A stretch of 64,000 nucleotides of DNA from Mesorhizobium sp. GbtcB19 (GTDB lineage Bacteria > Pseudomonadota > Alphaproteobacteria > Rhizobiales > Rhizobiaceae), in NCBI RefSeq assembly GCF_019091085.1, contig NZ_JAGXJY010000014.1, positions 1 to 64,000 on the forward strand. The letters run 5' to 3'. Position numbers and translations under genes: made by a program. The notes below the pieces were generated by a model. The model searched no databases and was not told where the DNA came from. It saw nothing but the letters and a program-made list of their open reading frames with translations. This document shows, in pieces, positions 42,750 through 51,186 of this stretch. Each line of letters opens with the position of its first letter. Positions within the stretch are counted from its first letter, which is position 1.

Positions 42750-44027
42750 ATGTTCTACCAGCTCTACGAATTGAACCATGCGGCGCTGCAGCCGGCGCGC
42801 CTCTACGCCGACGCCGTCCGGCTGTTCTATTCCAACCCGCTCAATCCGATCTCGCACACGCCCTTCGGCCGTTCGGTCGCGGCCAGCGCCGAACTCTTCG
42901 AGCGCACCACCCGCCGCTACGGCAAGCCGCAATTCGGCCTCGACAAGACGGTCGTCGACTGGAAGAGCGTCGGCGTCACGGAAAAGACCGTCTGGTCGAA
43001 GCCGTTCTGCAATCTCATCCGTTTCGAGCGCGCGCTGCCGGCCGGACGCAAGCCCGACCCGAAGCTTCTGATCGTGGCGCCGATGTCGGGCCATTACGCG
43101 ACGCTGCTGCGCGGCACGGTCGAGGCGATGCTGCCGCACGCCGACGTGCACATCACCGACTGGGTCGATGCCCGCATGGTGCCGGTGGCGCAAGGCAGCT
43201 TCGATCTCGACGACTACATCGACTACGTCATCGAGATGTTCCATGCGCTCGGCCCCGACACGCATGTGATGGCGGTGTGCCAGCCTTCGGTGCCGGTGCT
43301 GGCGGCGGTGGCGCTGATGGAAAAGCGCGGCGATCCCTTCGTTCCCTCCACCATGACGCTGATGGGCGGTCCGATCGACACGCGCCGTAATCCGACGGCG
43401 GTCAATCTGCTTGCCGAAGAAAAGGGCATCGCCTGGTTCCGCGACAACGTCGTCATGCAAGCGCCCTGGCCGGTGCCGGGCTTCGGCCGCGACGTCTATC
43501 CCGGCTTCCTGCAGCTGTCGGGTTTCATGAGCATGAACCTCGACCGCCACATCATCGCCCACAAGGACTTCTTCATGCACCTTGTGAAGCATGACGGCGA
43601 CAATGCCGAGAAGCATCGCGACTTCTACGACGAATATCTGGCGGTGATGGACCTGACGGCGGAATTCTACCTGCAGACGGTCGATACCGTGTTCGTGCGC
43701 CACGCGCTGCCGAAGGGCGAGATGAAGCATCGCGGCGAGACGGTCGATTGCACGGCGATCCGCAACGTTGCGCTGCTCACCATCGAGGGCGAGAACGACG
43801 ACATTTCCGGCCTCGGCCAGACCCAGGCCGCGCATGATCTGTGCGTCAACATCCCGGCCGACAAGCAGGTGCATTACATGCAGCCAGCCGTCGGCCATTA
43901 CGGCGTCTTCAACGGCTCGCGCTTCCGCTCGGAGATCGTGCCGCGCATCGCCGACTTCATTTCCAGCTATGGCCGTCAGCAGCGGGTGGCGGCGAAGCCG
44001 AAGCTGGTCCGTTCCGCCAAAAGCTGA
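42750..44027 (+). CDS. phaZ: Intracellular polyhydroxyalkanoate depolymerase
   Basis: This 425-residue alpha/beta-hydrolase-like enzyme degrades stored polyhydroxybutyrate granules. It starts MFYQLYELNHAALQPARLYA, the typical N-terminus of intracellular PhaZ. The nucleophile is Cys177 in MAVCQPSVPVL rather than Ser, as in the Ralstonia-type intracellular enzymes. QPAVGHYGVFNGSRF carries the late His. No signal peptide is present. No phaC or phasin gene is adjacent. Candidate regulatory dyads lie upstream. Confidence 0.93.
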   Translation: MFYQLYELNHAALQPARLYADAVRLFYSNPLNPISHTPFGRSVAASAELFERTTRRYGKPQFGLDKTVVDWKSVGVTEKTVWSKPFCNLIRFERALPAGRKPDPKLLIVAPMSGHYATLLRGTVEAMLPHADVHITDWVDARMVPVAQGSFDLDDYIDYVIEMFHALGPDTHVMAVCQPSVPVLAAVALMEKRGDPFVPSTMTLMGGPIDTRRNPTAVNLLAEEKGIAWFRDNVVMQAPWPVPGFGRDVYPGFLQLSGFMSMNLDRHIIAHKDFFMHLVKHDGDNAEKHRDFYDEYLAVMDLTAEFYLQTVDTVFVRHALPKGEMKHRGETVDCTAIRNVALLTIEGENDDISGLGQTQAAHDLCVNIPADKQVHYMQPAVGHYGVFNGSRFRSEIVPRIADFISSYGRQQRVAAKPKLVRSAKS

Positions 44028-44031
44028 GCGC

Positions 44032-44092
44032 TGGAGCAATTCCAGGAAAAATGCGCAGCGGTTTTCCGTCCGGAATTGCGCAGAAACAAAAC
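44032..44092. repeat. Dispersed short palindrome, family C, reverse orientation
   Basis: GGAGCAATTCCAGGAAAAAT and GGTTTTCCGTCCGGAATTGC are the inverted arms, reversed relative to the 25.0-kb copy. It starts four bases after the phaZ stop, consistent with a 3'-end role. Confidence 0.75.
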
Positions 44093-44280
44093 ACTTAGCG
44101 CCGCCTCTGTTCCTGCCGCCGCCGTGGCGGCCACCGGTGTTGCGCGGTTGCCTCTGTGGCGAAACTGCCGCTACGGGATCGCGCAGGTAACCATGCCGTC
44201 AAACTAGCCGCTGTCTCTAATTGACACGGACTGTAAATCGCCTTTAACGTTTCGTTAATAAAAACAGGGCGGCGGGGGCA

Positions 44281-44898
44281 ATGACTTCCTCAGCGATGAC
44301 GCGGATTCTGCGTTTGTGTGCAGTCGCAGGGCTGGCGATTTCTGCGCATTGGGCAGTTCCCGCCTGGGCGGCGGGCGCGATGGCCACGGGCGGCCTGACC
44401 TCGCAGCCGATCGGCCATTATGATTTCTGCAAGGCGCATCCGAGCGAATGCAATATCCGTCCGGCCAATCTCGAACCGGCCAAGATGACGGACGGCTTGT
44501 GGCACAGGCTGGTGAGCGTGAGCGCCAAGGTCAACGCCGCCGTCAAGCCATTGAGCGATCTCGATCACTACGGCAAGGACGAAGTCTGGGCCTATCCGGA
44601 TGACGGCTATGGCGACTGCGAGGACTATGTGCTGGAAAAGCGCCGCCAGCTCTATCGCATGGGCATGTCGCTGGCCGACCTGCTGATCACCGTGGTGCGC
44701 AAGCCCGACGGCGAAGGCCATTCGGTGCTGACGGTGCGCACCGACAGGGGCGACTACGTCCTCGACAACCTGACCGACAAGGTCAAGGCCTGGGATGCGA
44801 CCGGCTACCGCTTCCTGAAGCGGCAGGCGATCGACAACACTGGACGCTGGGTCTCGATCCGCGACGGCCAGGCGGTGCTGGTCGGCTCGGTCCAGTAG
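44281..44898 (+). CDS. Bacterial transglutaminase-like cysteine protease (BTLCP), exported
   Basis: This 205-residue protein has an N-terminal signal sequence (about 9-31, ILRLCAVAGLAISAHWAVPA). The mature part is a BTLCP domain with the predicted triad Cys113 (YGDCEDYVLEKRR), His147 (GEGHSVLTV) and Asp162 (DYVLDNLTD). In several proteobacteria such enzymes process large adhesins (LapG) and need calcium; whether this one does is not visible, and no adhesin or LapD partner is present. An A+T-rich region with TTAATAAAAA precedes it. Confidence 0.88.
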   Translation: MTSSAMTRILRLCAVAGLAISAHWAVPAWAAGAMATGGLTSQPIGHYDFCKAHPSECNIRPANLEPAKMTDGLWHRLVSVSAKVNAAVKPLSDLDHYGKDEVWAYPDDGYGDCEDYVLEKRRQLYRMGMSLADLLITVVRKPDGEGHSVLTVRTDRGDYVLDNLTDKVKAWDATGYRFLKRQAIDNTGRWVSIRDGQAVLVGSVQ

Positions 44899-44922
44899 GA
44901 ACTAGGCGCGCCAACCTAGGCT

Positions 44923-45115
44923 TCGTCATTCTGGGGCGGAGCAAGGAGCGTAGCGACGCGGCGTAGACCCTAGAATCCATTCCGTGACCTATAGGCGTTA
45001 CCGCGGTGCAGAACGACCTCTGTTCTGCACCGCTTTTACTCTTCGACCAAGGTCACGGCATGGATCCTCGGGTCTGCGCGTCCGCTTCGCTTCCGCTCCG
45101 CCCGTGGATGACGAG
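44923..45115. repeat. Dispersed palindromic repeat, family B, copy 7
   Basis: A full copy: CGTCATTCTGGGGCGGAGCA, AGACCCTAGAATCCATTCCG, a GCGGTGCAGAACGACCTCTG core with its inverted TTCTGCACCGC, CACGGCATGGATCC and CCGCTCCGCCCGTGGATGAC. It occupies most of the 316-bp gene-free stretch between the BTLCP gene and the small secreted protein. Confidence 0.85.
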
Positions 45116-45214
45116 CGATGGGCCTTCGAAAATTTTTGCACGACTCCATGAACCGTTTGCGTCCGGCTGGCGACACACAGCCGTAGACGACAAACCCAAC
45201 CATGGAGACTTCAA

Positions 45215-45445
45215 ATGACTGCTTTCTTGCGAAACACCCTGCTTGCCGTCGCCGCGGTGTCGGTCTTGACCGGATCGGCCCTTGCGGACCAGACCGACAT
45301 AAGCTGCGCCAAGACCAAGACCAACGATCTGTGGGCCGGCCGCTGCTGCAGCTATAGCTCCGCGAATTGTCTTGGCGGCGGTGGCCGCGACCATCACGGC
45401 AATGGCGGCCGCGGCGGCAGCACCAACGGCGCCGGCAAGCAATGA
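45215..45445 (+). CDS. Small secreted Cys- and Gly/His-rich protein (hypothetical)
   Basis: This 76-residue protein has a clear signal peptide (MTAFLRNTLLAVAAVSVLTG, cleavage after ALA at about 24). The mature part, about 50 residues, has four Cys (ISCAKTKT, GRCCSYSSANC) then a Gly/His/Asn-rich low-complexity tail (GGGGRDHHGNGGRGG). GGAGA lies six bases before the ATG. The composition suggests a metal-binding or structural exported peptide, but there is no recognisable family. Confidence 0.6.
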   Translation: MTAFLRNTLLAVAAVSVLTGSALADQTDISCAKTKTNDLWAGRCCSYSSANCLGGGGRDHHGNGGRGGSTNGAGKQ

Positions 45446-45523
45446 TCTTCACAGCCGCTGGCTGCCTGTGTCGCTTCAGGCGAAGCGAACGCAGGCACCA
45501 GCGGAAGAATCTCGGCGACCAGT

Positions 45524-46093
45524 CTACCTTTGCGACCTCAACAGCGCTGCTCGTTCCGCGGCAAAGAGGCTGCTCCAGCGTGACAGGGTGTCGTAAAAGA
45601 CATCAGCGTCGACGCGCTCTTCCACGATCGAGGCCGCCAAATCGGATTCGGACCCCGTGTCAACGAGACCAATCAGGCGAACGCCGCTACCGACATCGAA
45701 TTGGAGCACATGGCTTCCATCGTCGAATGCTTCGTCGCCGTCCGGCGCCCAGACTATCGAATTGCGGCGAAGTGCCTGCGAGAACTCGCCGTGCGACAGC
45801 CCGAAGTAATCAGCTCGTGCGGTTTCTCGATAGAAGGCGTCGAGATAGGCCTGCGCGATCTCGGTCGCGTCAAAGGCCGAAAGGTTCGCGGCCTGGTGCG
45901 TTCCGCGCCGACGTAACCGGTCGCTCACCGCGTCCACCGAACACGCCAGCAGCGAAGCATCCGGCTCCTTGACCCCATGCATCTTCGCGCGGATGTGAAT
46001 GATGAAATACCCCAAGGCAAACTGCCCGGGATTCGCAAAGGCCTGCGTGATGCCGCTCTCTATCGCAAAGGACGAAGGGTCGCCGACAATCAT
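45524..46093 (-). CDS. Imm42-family immunity protein (orphan)
   Basis: This 189-residue protein starts MIVGDPSSFAIESGITQAFA, closely resembling the MI-x-GDP-x-x-FAI N-terminus of Imm42 immunity proteins from polymorphic toxin and contact-inhibition systems. It continues with FALGYFIIHIRAKMHG. Such proteins bind and block a cognate toxin in the cytosol. No toxin, secretion-system or Rhs/CDI gene is visible within the window. Its ATG overlaps the XRE gene stop (ATGA), so it is translationally coupled to that regulator. Confidence 0.65.
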   Translation of the reverse strand: MIVGDPSSFAIESGITQAFANPGQFALGYFIIHIRAKMHGVKEPDASLLACSVDAVSDRLRRRGTHQAANLSAFDATEIAQAYLDAFYRETARADYFGLSHGEFSQALRRNSIVWAPDGDEAFDDGSHVLQFDVGSGVRLIGLVDTGSESDLAASIVEERVDADVFYDTLSRWSSLFAAERAALLRSQR

Positions 46094-46461
46094 TTTGTCC
46101 GGCTCCCAAGCGCGGCGCGGATCGACGCGCTGAGGCGTCGCAGTTCCGCTTCGTCGAGCTTCTCGATGCTTTCGGCCAGAAGATTGGCCAGTTCGGTGGC
46201 CGCCGGCGACAGGCCCGACGTGTCGATCCTGACCCTCGGATGCGAATTCTCGGCGAGGCGGGCAAGGTCCTCGGCATCGTCCCAGATGATGTTGAAATAG
46301 CCGATGATCTTCTGGATCAGCGTCCAGGTCGGCGCACCGCGGCGGCCATGCTCGAGCGCCGACAGATAGGCGGCGCTGACGCCGATCGCCTCGGCCATCG
46401 CCTTCTGGCTGACGCCGCGCTCGGCGCGCAGCGCCCTGAGCTTCTCGCCGAACGGGGTCAT
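46090..46461 (-). CDS. XRE-family helix-turn-helix regulator
   Basis: This 123-residue protein has an N-terminal lambda-repressor-type helix-turn-helix (about 1-60): MTPFGEKLRALRAERGVSQK, AMAEAIGVSAAYLSALEHGR and RGAPTWTLIQKI. The C-terminal helical tail (LSPAATELANLLAESIEKLD) may dimerise. The start at 46461 lies 10 bp after smr, with no strong ribosome-binding site, so read-through translation from smr is likely. This regulator next to smr-mltA is common in Hyphomicrobiales; the immunity gene after it looks like an addition. Confidence 0.9.
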   Translation of the reverse strand: MTPFGEKLRALRAERGVSQKAMAEAIGVSAAYLSALEHGRRGAPTWTLIQKIIGYFNIIWDDAEDLARLAENSHPRVRIDTSGLSPAATELANLLAESIEKLDEAELRRLSASIRAALGSRTK

Positions 46462-46471
46462 AGGGGCCTGC

Positions 46472-46993
46472 TCACGAGCGTATCCGCCGCAGCCGCACAT
46501 AGAGCGCGCCGGAGCCGCCATGGTTGCGCGCGGCATGATCGTGGCTGGAGACGAGATGCCGGAAAGCCGGCGTCGACAGCCAGGCCGGGACGGCGCGGCG
46601 CAGGATGCCGGCGCCGCCGGAGGACGAGCCCTTGCCGGTGATGATGAGCACGTAACGGATGCCGCCGGCATGCGCACGGTGCAAGAAGGTGAGCAGCAGC
46701 GAATAGGCTTCGTCCTGCGTCATGCCGTGCAAGTCGACCCGACCTTCGATCGGCAGCCGGCCCTTTTTCAGTTTCTGCAATGTCTGGTCGTCGAGCGCAT
46801 GCGAGACATGCGGCGTCTTCGGCTTTGCGGCAGCCGGAACGCCATTGACCGGTGCGGCAGCCGGAACCGGTTTCGGCTCGATGATGTCGGGAATCTCGAC
46901 GGCGGTCTTGCCTTTCAACGGTCGGGCCGACCGCGCGACCAGATTCCACAGGATGCGGTCGTCGTCGCTCAGATGATCGTCGCGGCGGCTCAC
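46472..46993 (-). CDS. Smr/MutS-family DNA-binding or nuclease domain protein
   Basis: This 173-residue protein has a Pro/Ala-rich linker (about 40-70) followed by a C-terminal Smr domain: GRVDLHGMTQDEAYSLLLTF, YVLIITGKGSSSGGAGILRR and the GSGALYVRLRR end. LDLH-type (here VDLHG) and TGxG motifs are intact. Stand-alone Smr proteins have nicking or RNA-processing endonuclease activity in some species; the role here is unknown. It overlaps mltA by ATGA. Confidence 0.9.
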   Translation of the reverse strand: MSRRDDHLSDDDRILWNLVARSARPLKGKTAVEIPDIIEPKPVPAAAPVNGVPAAAKPKTPHVSHALDDQTLQKLKKGRLPIEGRVDLHGMTQDEAYSLLLTFLHRAHAGGIRYVLIITGKGSSSGGAGILRRAVPAWLSTPAFRHLVSSHDHAARNHGGSGALYVRLRRIRS

Positions 46994-48096
46994 CGGCGCG
47001 CTCCCTCGAACAGCGCGCGCGGCACCAGCGCGTAGAAGTCGGCCGCGTTGCGCACCACCCCGGCGATCTCGCCGGCGGCCTCGCCGGAGCCGGCGAAGAG
47101 ATCGCCGCGCGCCGGCCCGGTGATGGCCGAGCCGGTGTCCTGCGCGATCATCAGCCGCCGGAACGGTTTTTGGTCGAAAGCGGTGAGCGTCGGCGCGTCG
47201 ATATAGAAAGGCGTGCCGAACGTGTGCAGCAGGCGGTCGACCGCGACCGAGCGTCCCGGCGTCAGCGGCACCTTGGCGGCGGCGATGGGCCCAAGCGCCG
47301 GGTCGTCGACCGCGGCTTCGCGGAAAAAGATGTAGGAGCGGTTCTGCCAGAGGATCTCGTCGACTCGGTCCGGATGCGCCCTGAACCAGGCGCGGATCGA
47401 CTGCATCGTCACCTTTTCGAGCGGGATTTCGCCGAGATCGCTCAAGGTCCTGCCGGGGCCGCTAAAACGCTGGCCCGACTTCGCGGCATAGGTGACGCGC
47501 TTCAACTTGCCGCCGGGCATCTTCAGCCGCGCCGCGCCCTGGACATGGATAAAGAACGCATCGACCTTTTCGGCGAGCCAGGCGATTTCGAGATTTTTGC
47601 CGGCGAGCGCGCCGCGCTCGATTTCGCCGCGGTCGAAATATTCGACCGGAGCACCATCCGTCCGGCGGGCGAAGGCCAGATAGGTGTCCATGCCAGCCGG
47701 CCGGTTGCCGTCGTCTATGTCGATCAGGTCGGCGGGGCGGGACAGCAGCGGCACGGTGAACCGATCGGTCCTGACCGGCGAGGCTTCGACTTCCGGTTCG
47801 TAGAAGCCGGTCACCAGGCCGGCGGCGCCATTGTCGGGCGCGACCAGAGCGGGGGCAAAATGCCGTTCGAAGAAGGATCGCGCCTCGGACCGATTCGGCG
47901 CCGAAACGGCACGCGCCTTGGCATAAGCCTCGGCAAAGGCATTGAAATCGACGCCGAGCGATCCGGTGCGATAAGGTTTTACCGGCGCGTGGTAGGCCGA
48001 GCGGCGAAAGGCGGCGAAGGCCGCAAGATGGTCATCCTCGCCCCAGCCGGGCAAGTCGCTGAAAGATGTCTCGATGAATGTGGGAGAGAGCGGCAC
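46990..48096 (-). CDS. mltA: Membrane-bound lytic murein transglycosylase A
   Basis: This 368-residue peptidoglycan lytic transglycosylase has a central MltA domain (about 95-260, GLVTGFYEPEVEASPVRTDR, VQGAARLKMPGG). The C-terminal 3D domain is LMIAQDTGSAITGPARGDLF, where the catalytic Asp is expected. No lipobox or signal peptide is visible at the N-terminus (MPLSPTFIETSFSDLPGWGE). Export therefore may rely on an alternative start, or the annotated start is too far downstream. smr follows with an ATGA overlap. Confidence 0.92.
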   Translation of the reverse strand: MPLSPTFIETSFSDLPGWGEDDHLAAFAAFRRSAYHAPVKPYRTGSLGVDFNAFAEAYAKARAVSAPNRSEARSFFERHFAPALVAPDNGAAGLVTGFYEPEVEASPVRTDRFTVPLLSRPADLIDIDDGNRPAGMDTYLAFARRTDGAPVEYFDRGEIERGALAGKNLEIAWLAEKVDAFFIHVQGAARLKMPGGKLKRVTYAAKSGQRFSGPGRTLSDLGEIPLEKVTMQSIRAWFRAHPDRVDEILWQNRSYIFFREAAVDDPALGPIAAAKVPLTPGRSVAVDRLLHTFGTPFYIDAPTLTAFDQKPFRRLMIAQDTGSAITGPARGDLFAGSGEAAGEIAGVVRNAADFYALVPRALFEGARR

Positions 48097-48119
48097 GACT
48101 GGGGCCCCGCCGCTTTATC

Positions 48120-48830
48120 TCAATCTTCTTCTTCGGTGGCGACCAGCTTCCAGTTCGGGTCGCGCGAGCGGGTGTCGCGGGCGAAGGTCCAGACATCCTT
48201 GACCTCGGCCACGGTTTCCGGGTCGCCGTCGATGACGGCGCCGGCCTTGTCGCGGGTTGCCGAGATCAGCTCGGAGACGACGCGCAGCGTGATATGCGCT
48301 TCCGAGCCTTTCATTTCGGCCGAGACGATATCGGCCTTGTCGATGCCGACGAAGGACGACTGGATCTTTTCCGACTTCGCCTCGCGCTCGCCGATCGCGG
48401 CGACGAAACCGTCATAGACCTCGCGCGACAAAAGGTTCTTCAGCGTCTTACGGTCGCCGTCGGCATAGGCCATGACGATCATCTCATAGGCCATCTTGGC
48501 GCCGTCGACGAAGGTCTTCGGTTCGAAGGAGGCGTCATTGTCCTTGATGGTGCGCAAGCCCTTGTTGAGATCGGTGTCCGGCTTGGCGAAGGCGTCGATG
48601 TCGGCATAGGTCTCGGCCGCGGTTTCGCCAGGCATGCGCTTGCGCGGCAGCGACACCACATTTTCCGGCTTCTGCGCCGCATCGGCGGCCTCGCGCGTGC
48701 GGCTCGCCGAATAGGGATCGAAGGGCGGGCGCTCGTTTCCGGTGCGACGTCCAAGCACGTTGCGCAGCTGGAAAAAGATCACAACCGCCGCAATCAGAAA
48801 GAAAATCGTGCCGAAGTCGAAGAAACCCAT
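48120..48830 (-). CDS. Tim44-like domain membrane-anchored protein
   Basis: This 236-residue protein has an N-terminal membrane segment (about 3-22, FFDFGTIFFLIAAVVIFFQL), a polar linker and a C-terminal Tim44-like domain (about 95-236, MAYEMIVMAYADGDRKTLKN, AEVKDVWTFARDTRSRDPNW). Alphaproteobacterial TimA-type proteins are relatives of the mitochondrial import subunit Tim44. I chose the ATG at 48830 because GGCGGA lies just upstream; a TTG four codons earlier would overlap it. It lies 23 bp from mltA and is probably cotranscribed. Confidence 0.88.
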   Translation of the reverse strand: MGFFDFGTIFFLIAAVVIFFQLRNVLGRRTGNERPPFDPYSASRTREAADAAQKPENVVSLPRKRMPGETAAETYADIDAFAKPDTDLNKGLRTIKDNDASFEPKTFVDGAKMAYEMIVMAYADGDRKTLKNLLSREVYDGFVAAIGEREAKSEKIQSSFVGIDKADIVSAEMKGSEAHITLRVVSELISATRDKAGAVIDGDPETVAEVKDVWTFARDTRSRDPNWKLVATEEED

Positions 48831-49033
48831 ATTTTCCGCCAACTCGAACCCTGTTCTTGCCGGACCGTCCTGACCCCGTCGGGGACCGCGGTCGCATAGC
48901 GTTCAACATTCAAAGCATATAGAACGGCAGGCGCAATCATTCAAATCAAAGGCAGCCATACCTATCTAAGAGCGCCAAGGCCAGTGGCGATTGTCCGCCG
49001 GGCCGCAAAAGAAGAAAGCGATCGGTCAAAGAC

Positions 49034-49528
49034 TTGCGCATTTCGTTCATCCCGCTGTTCCTGCTTCTGCTGCCGCTGCTGGAGATCGCCGGCTTCGTCA
49101 TCGTCGGCCGCGAAATCGGCGCTTTGGCGACGGTCGGGCTAGTCATCCTGTCCAGCGTCGCCGGCAGCCTGCTGCTTCGGCATCAGGGTTTGGGCGTCAT
49201 GACGCGGGTGCGGGCCGAGATGGATGCCGGGCATGATCCCAGCCGCCAGCTCGCGCATGGCGCGATGATCGTACTGGCGGCGATCCTGCTCATCATCCCG
49301 GGCTTCATCACCGATATTTTCGCCATTCTTCTGTTGCTGCCGCCGGTGCGCGACTTCGCCTGGCGCCTGCTCAAGAACCGCATCGTCATGGCGACCAGCT
49401 TCAGCAGCGGCTTTTCGGCCCGCCGGCGCGACACTGTCATCGACCTCGACGACAGCGACTATTCGCGCGACGATTATCCGAACCGCCCGGATCACAATTC
49501 GCCGTGGCGGCGGCTGAAAAACGACTAG
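49034..49528 (+). CDS. fxsA: FxsA family membrane protein
   Basis: This 164-residue inner-membrane protein has three or four hydrophobic segments (about 5-25, 28-50, 77-105), with the conserved ALATVGLVILSSVAGSLLLR and GAMIVLAAILLIIPGFITDI. A polar acidic C-terminus (RDTVIDLDDSDYSRDDYPNR) follows. In Escherichia coli FxsA overproduction relieves F-exclusion of phage T7; its normal role is unknown. The start is a TTG at 49034 and the ribosome-binding site is weak. It is divergent from the Tim44-like gene and followed by secB. Confidence 0.88.
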   Translation: MRISFIPLFLLLLPLLEIAGFVIVGREIGALATVGLVILSSVAGSLLLRHQGLGVMTRVRAEMDAGHDPSRQLAHGAMIVLAAILLIIPGFITDIFAILLLLPPVRDFAWRLLKNRIVMATSFSSGFSARRRDTVIDLDDSDYSRDDYPNRPDHNSPWRRLKND

Positions 49529-49646
49529 TCCTGGGCCTGCCGCCCGACGGAGGCGGCAAAACTTGTTTTGTCCAGCCGAGCATGGTAGCGAACCCGCGAT
49601 TTCAATCCGGTCAGCAGTGCTGCCCAGGCAAAAGGACTAAAGGCTC

Positions 49647-50147
49647 ATGGCCAGCAATGATGACGCCGCGACCGGCGCCGCCAACGGCAACGGCACCCAG
49701 AACCAGCCCTCGCTCAATGTGCTTGCCCAGTATGTGAAGGACCTGTCCTTCGAAAGCCCCGGCGCGCCGAATTCGCTGCGCGGCCGCGACAAGGCTCCCG
49801 GCATCGCCATCAATGTCAACGTCAATGCCAACCCGCTTTCGGACAAGCAGTTCGATGTCAATCTGACGTTGAACGCCAAGGCCTCCTTCGACCAGGAAGT
49901 GCTGTTCAATGTCGAGCTGGTCTATGGCGGCGTCTTCGCCATCTCTGGCTTCCCGCAGGAGCACATGCTGCCGATCCTGTTCATCGAATGCCCGCGGCTG
50001 CTGTTCCCGTTCGCCCGGCAGGTCATCGCCGACGCCACCCGCAATGGCGGCTTCCCGCCGCTGATGCTCGATCCGATCGATTTCGCGCAGATGTTCCAGC
50101 AGAGGATTGCCGAGGACCAGGCGGCGAGCAAGGTCCAGGTGAGCTGA
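49647..50147 (+). CDS. secB: Protein-export chaperone SecB
   Basis: This 166-residue cytosolic tetrameric chaperone delivers precursor proteins to SecA. The core (about 22-150) contains [38 protein letters not shown] and [20 protein letters not shown], all typical. The N-terminal [18 protein letters not shown] extension is low complexity. AAAGGACTAAAGG precedes the ATG. A strong intrinsic terminator lies 25 bp after the stop. fxsA, secB and dnaQ together form a conserved alphaproteobacterial neighbourhood left of the origin. Confidence 0.96.
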   Translation: MASNDDAATGAANGNGTQNQPSLNVLAQYVKDLSFESPGAPNSLRGRDKAPGIAINVNVNANPLSDKQFDVNLTLNAKASFDQEVLFNVELVYGGVFAISGFPQEHMLPILFIECPRLLFPFARQVIADATRNGGFPPLMLDPIDFAQMFQQRIAEDQAASKVQVS

Positions 50148-50171
50148 GGCTACGCCTCATCGAGTTAGGAA

Positions 50172-50198
50172 AAGCCCGGCACTTAGCCGGGCTTTTTT
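50172..50198 (+). terminator. Rho-independent terminator after secB
   Basis: AAGCCCGGC pairs with GCCGGGCTT (nine base pairs) around ACTTA, followed by TTTT after the stem's own TT. It is the only textbook intrinsic terminator I found in the window. Confidence 0.9.
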
Positions 50199-50220
50199 GT
50201 TGGAGACGCCGGCGGGACAG

Positions 50221-50376
50221 CGCCCCCCTCTGGCCTGCCGGCCATCTCCCCCACAAGGGGGGAGATTGATGTCGCGCAGGCTTTCGCCAATCTCGAAGGT
50301 TGCAGGATGAGCGAGGCGCCGAACCGCTAATCTCCCCCCTTGTGGGGGAGATGCCCGGCAGGACAGAGGGGGGCGC
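50221..50376. repeat. Dispersed palindromic repeat, family A, copy 5
   Basis: A complete copy between the secB terminator and the dnaQ end, with GCCCCCCTCTGGCCTGCCGG, GGCTTTCGCCAATCT and GGCAGGACAGAGGGGGG. Its orientation matches copies 1 and 2. Confidence 0.85.
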
Positions 50377-50405
50377 GAACGATCGCCGCCTACGTGGCTA
50401 ACCGC

Positions 50406-51113
50406 TCAGCCCGCAGCCGCCATCTTCAGCCACAGCGCCTTTTCGCCCAGCGTCGAGACCAGCCCGGCATGCGCCGCGCGGTCCGCTTCGCTCAAGCGCG
50501 GCGGCAGGGCGATCGGCCTGGCGCCGATCGAGATGTCGATGTCGGCCACCTCGCCGGAGCCGTTCATCTGCACCGCCACGGCCTCGAGCACCAGCGCCGC
50601 CTGCTTGCCGCCGATGAGCTCGATATAGACTTCGGCCAGCAGCTCGGAGTCGAGCAGCGCGCCGTGCTTGGTGCGGCGGGTGTTGTCGATGCCGTAGCGG
50701 CGGCAGAGCGCGTCGAGCGAGTTCGGGCCCATCGGGTGCTTGCGGCGCGCCAGCGCCAGCGTGTCGATGATGCGGCCGGGGTCGATGGCCGGCTGGTCCA
50801 GCCGGCTATATTCGAGATTGAGGAAGCCGAGGTCGAAGGTGGCGTTGTGGGCGATCAGCTTGGCGCCGTCGGTGAAGGCCAGCCACTCCTCGACGATTTC
50901 GGCGAAGGTCGGCTTGCCGACAAGATCGGCGGCGCTGATGCCGTGCACGGCCTGCGCCTCGGCATGGATGGCGCGGCCTTGCGGATTGATGAATTTGTGG
51001 AAGGTGCGGCCGGTCGGGAAGCGGTTGACCAGCTCGACGCCGCCCAGCTCGATGATGCGGTCGTCGCGCAAATCGAGGCCGGTGGTTTCCGTATCGAAGA
51101 TGATCTCACGCAT
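50406..51113 (-). CDS. dnaQ: DNA polymerase III epsilon subunit (proofreading exonuclease)
   Basis: This 235-residue DnaQ-like 3'-to-5' exonuclease has Exo I FDTETTGLD (Asp7, Glu9), Exo II HNATFDLGFLN and the Exo III region HGALLDSELLAEVYIEL. It provides proofreading in the replicative polymerase core, and its C-terminus contacts the alpha subunit. The ATG at 51113 gives the canonical MREIIFDTETTG start; GAGGAG lies about 13 bases upstream. It runs with coaE, aroE and maf in a leftward group beside the origin. Confidence 0.95.
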   Translation of the reverse strand: MREIIFDTETTGLDLRDDRIIELGGVELVNRFPTGRTFHKFINPQGRAIHAEAQAVHGISAADLVGKPTFAEIVEEWLAFTDGAKLIAHNATFDLGFLNLEYSRLDQPAIDPGRIIDTLALARRKHPMGPNSLDALCRRYGIDNTRRTKHGALLDSELLAEVYIELIGGKQAALVLEAVAVQMNGSGEVADIDISIGARPIALPPRLSEADRAAHAGLVSTLGEKALWLKMAAAG

Positions 51114-51186
51114 CGAATCAGTTTGCTCCTCAGAGCACAATCATGGACCGGAACAAAATGGCAATGGGCTATGCTGACAACAAGAG

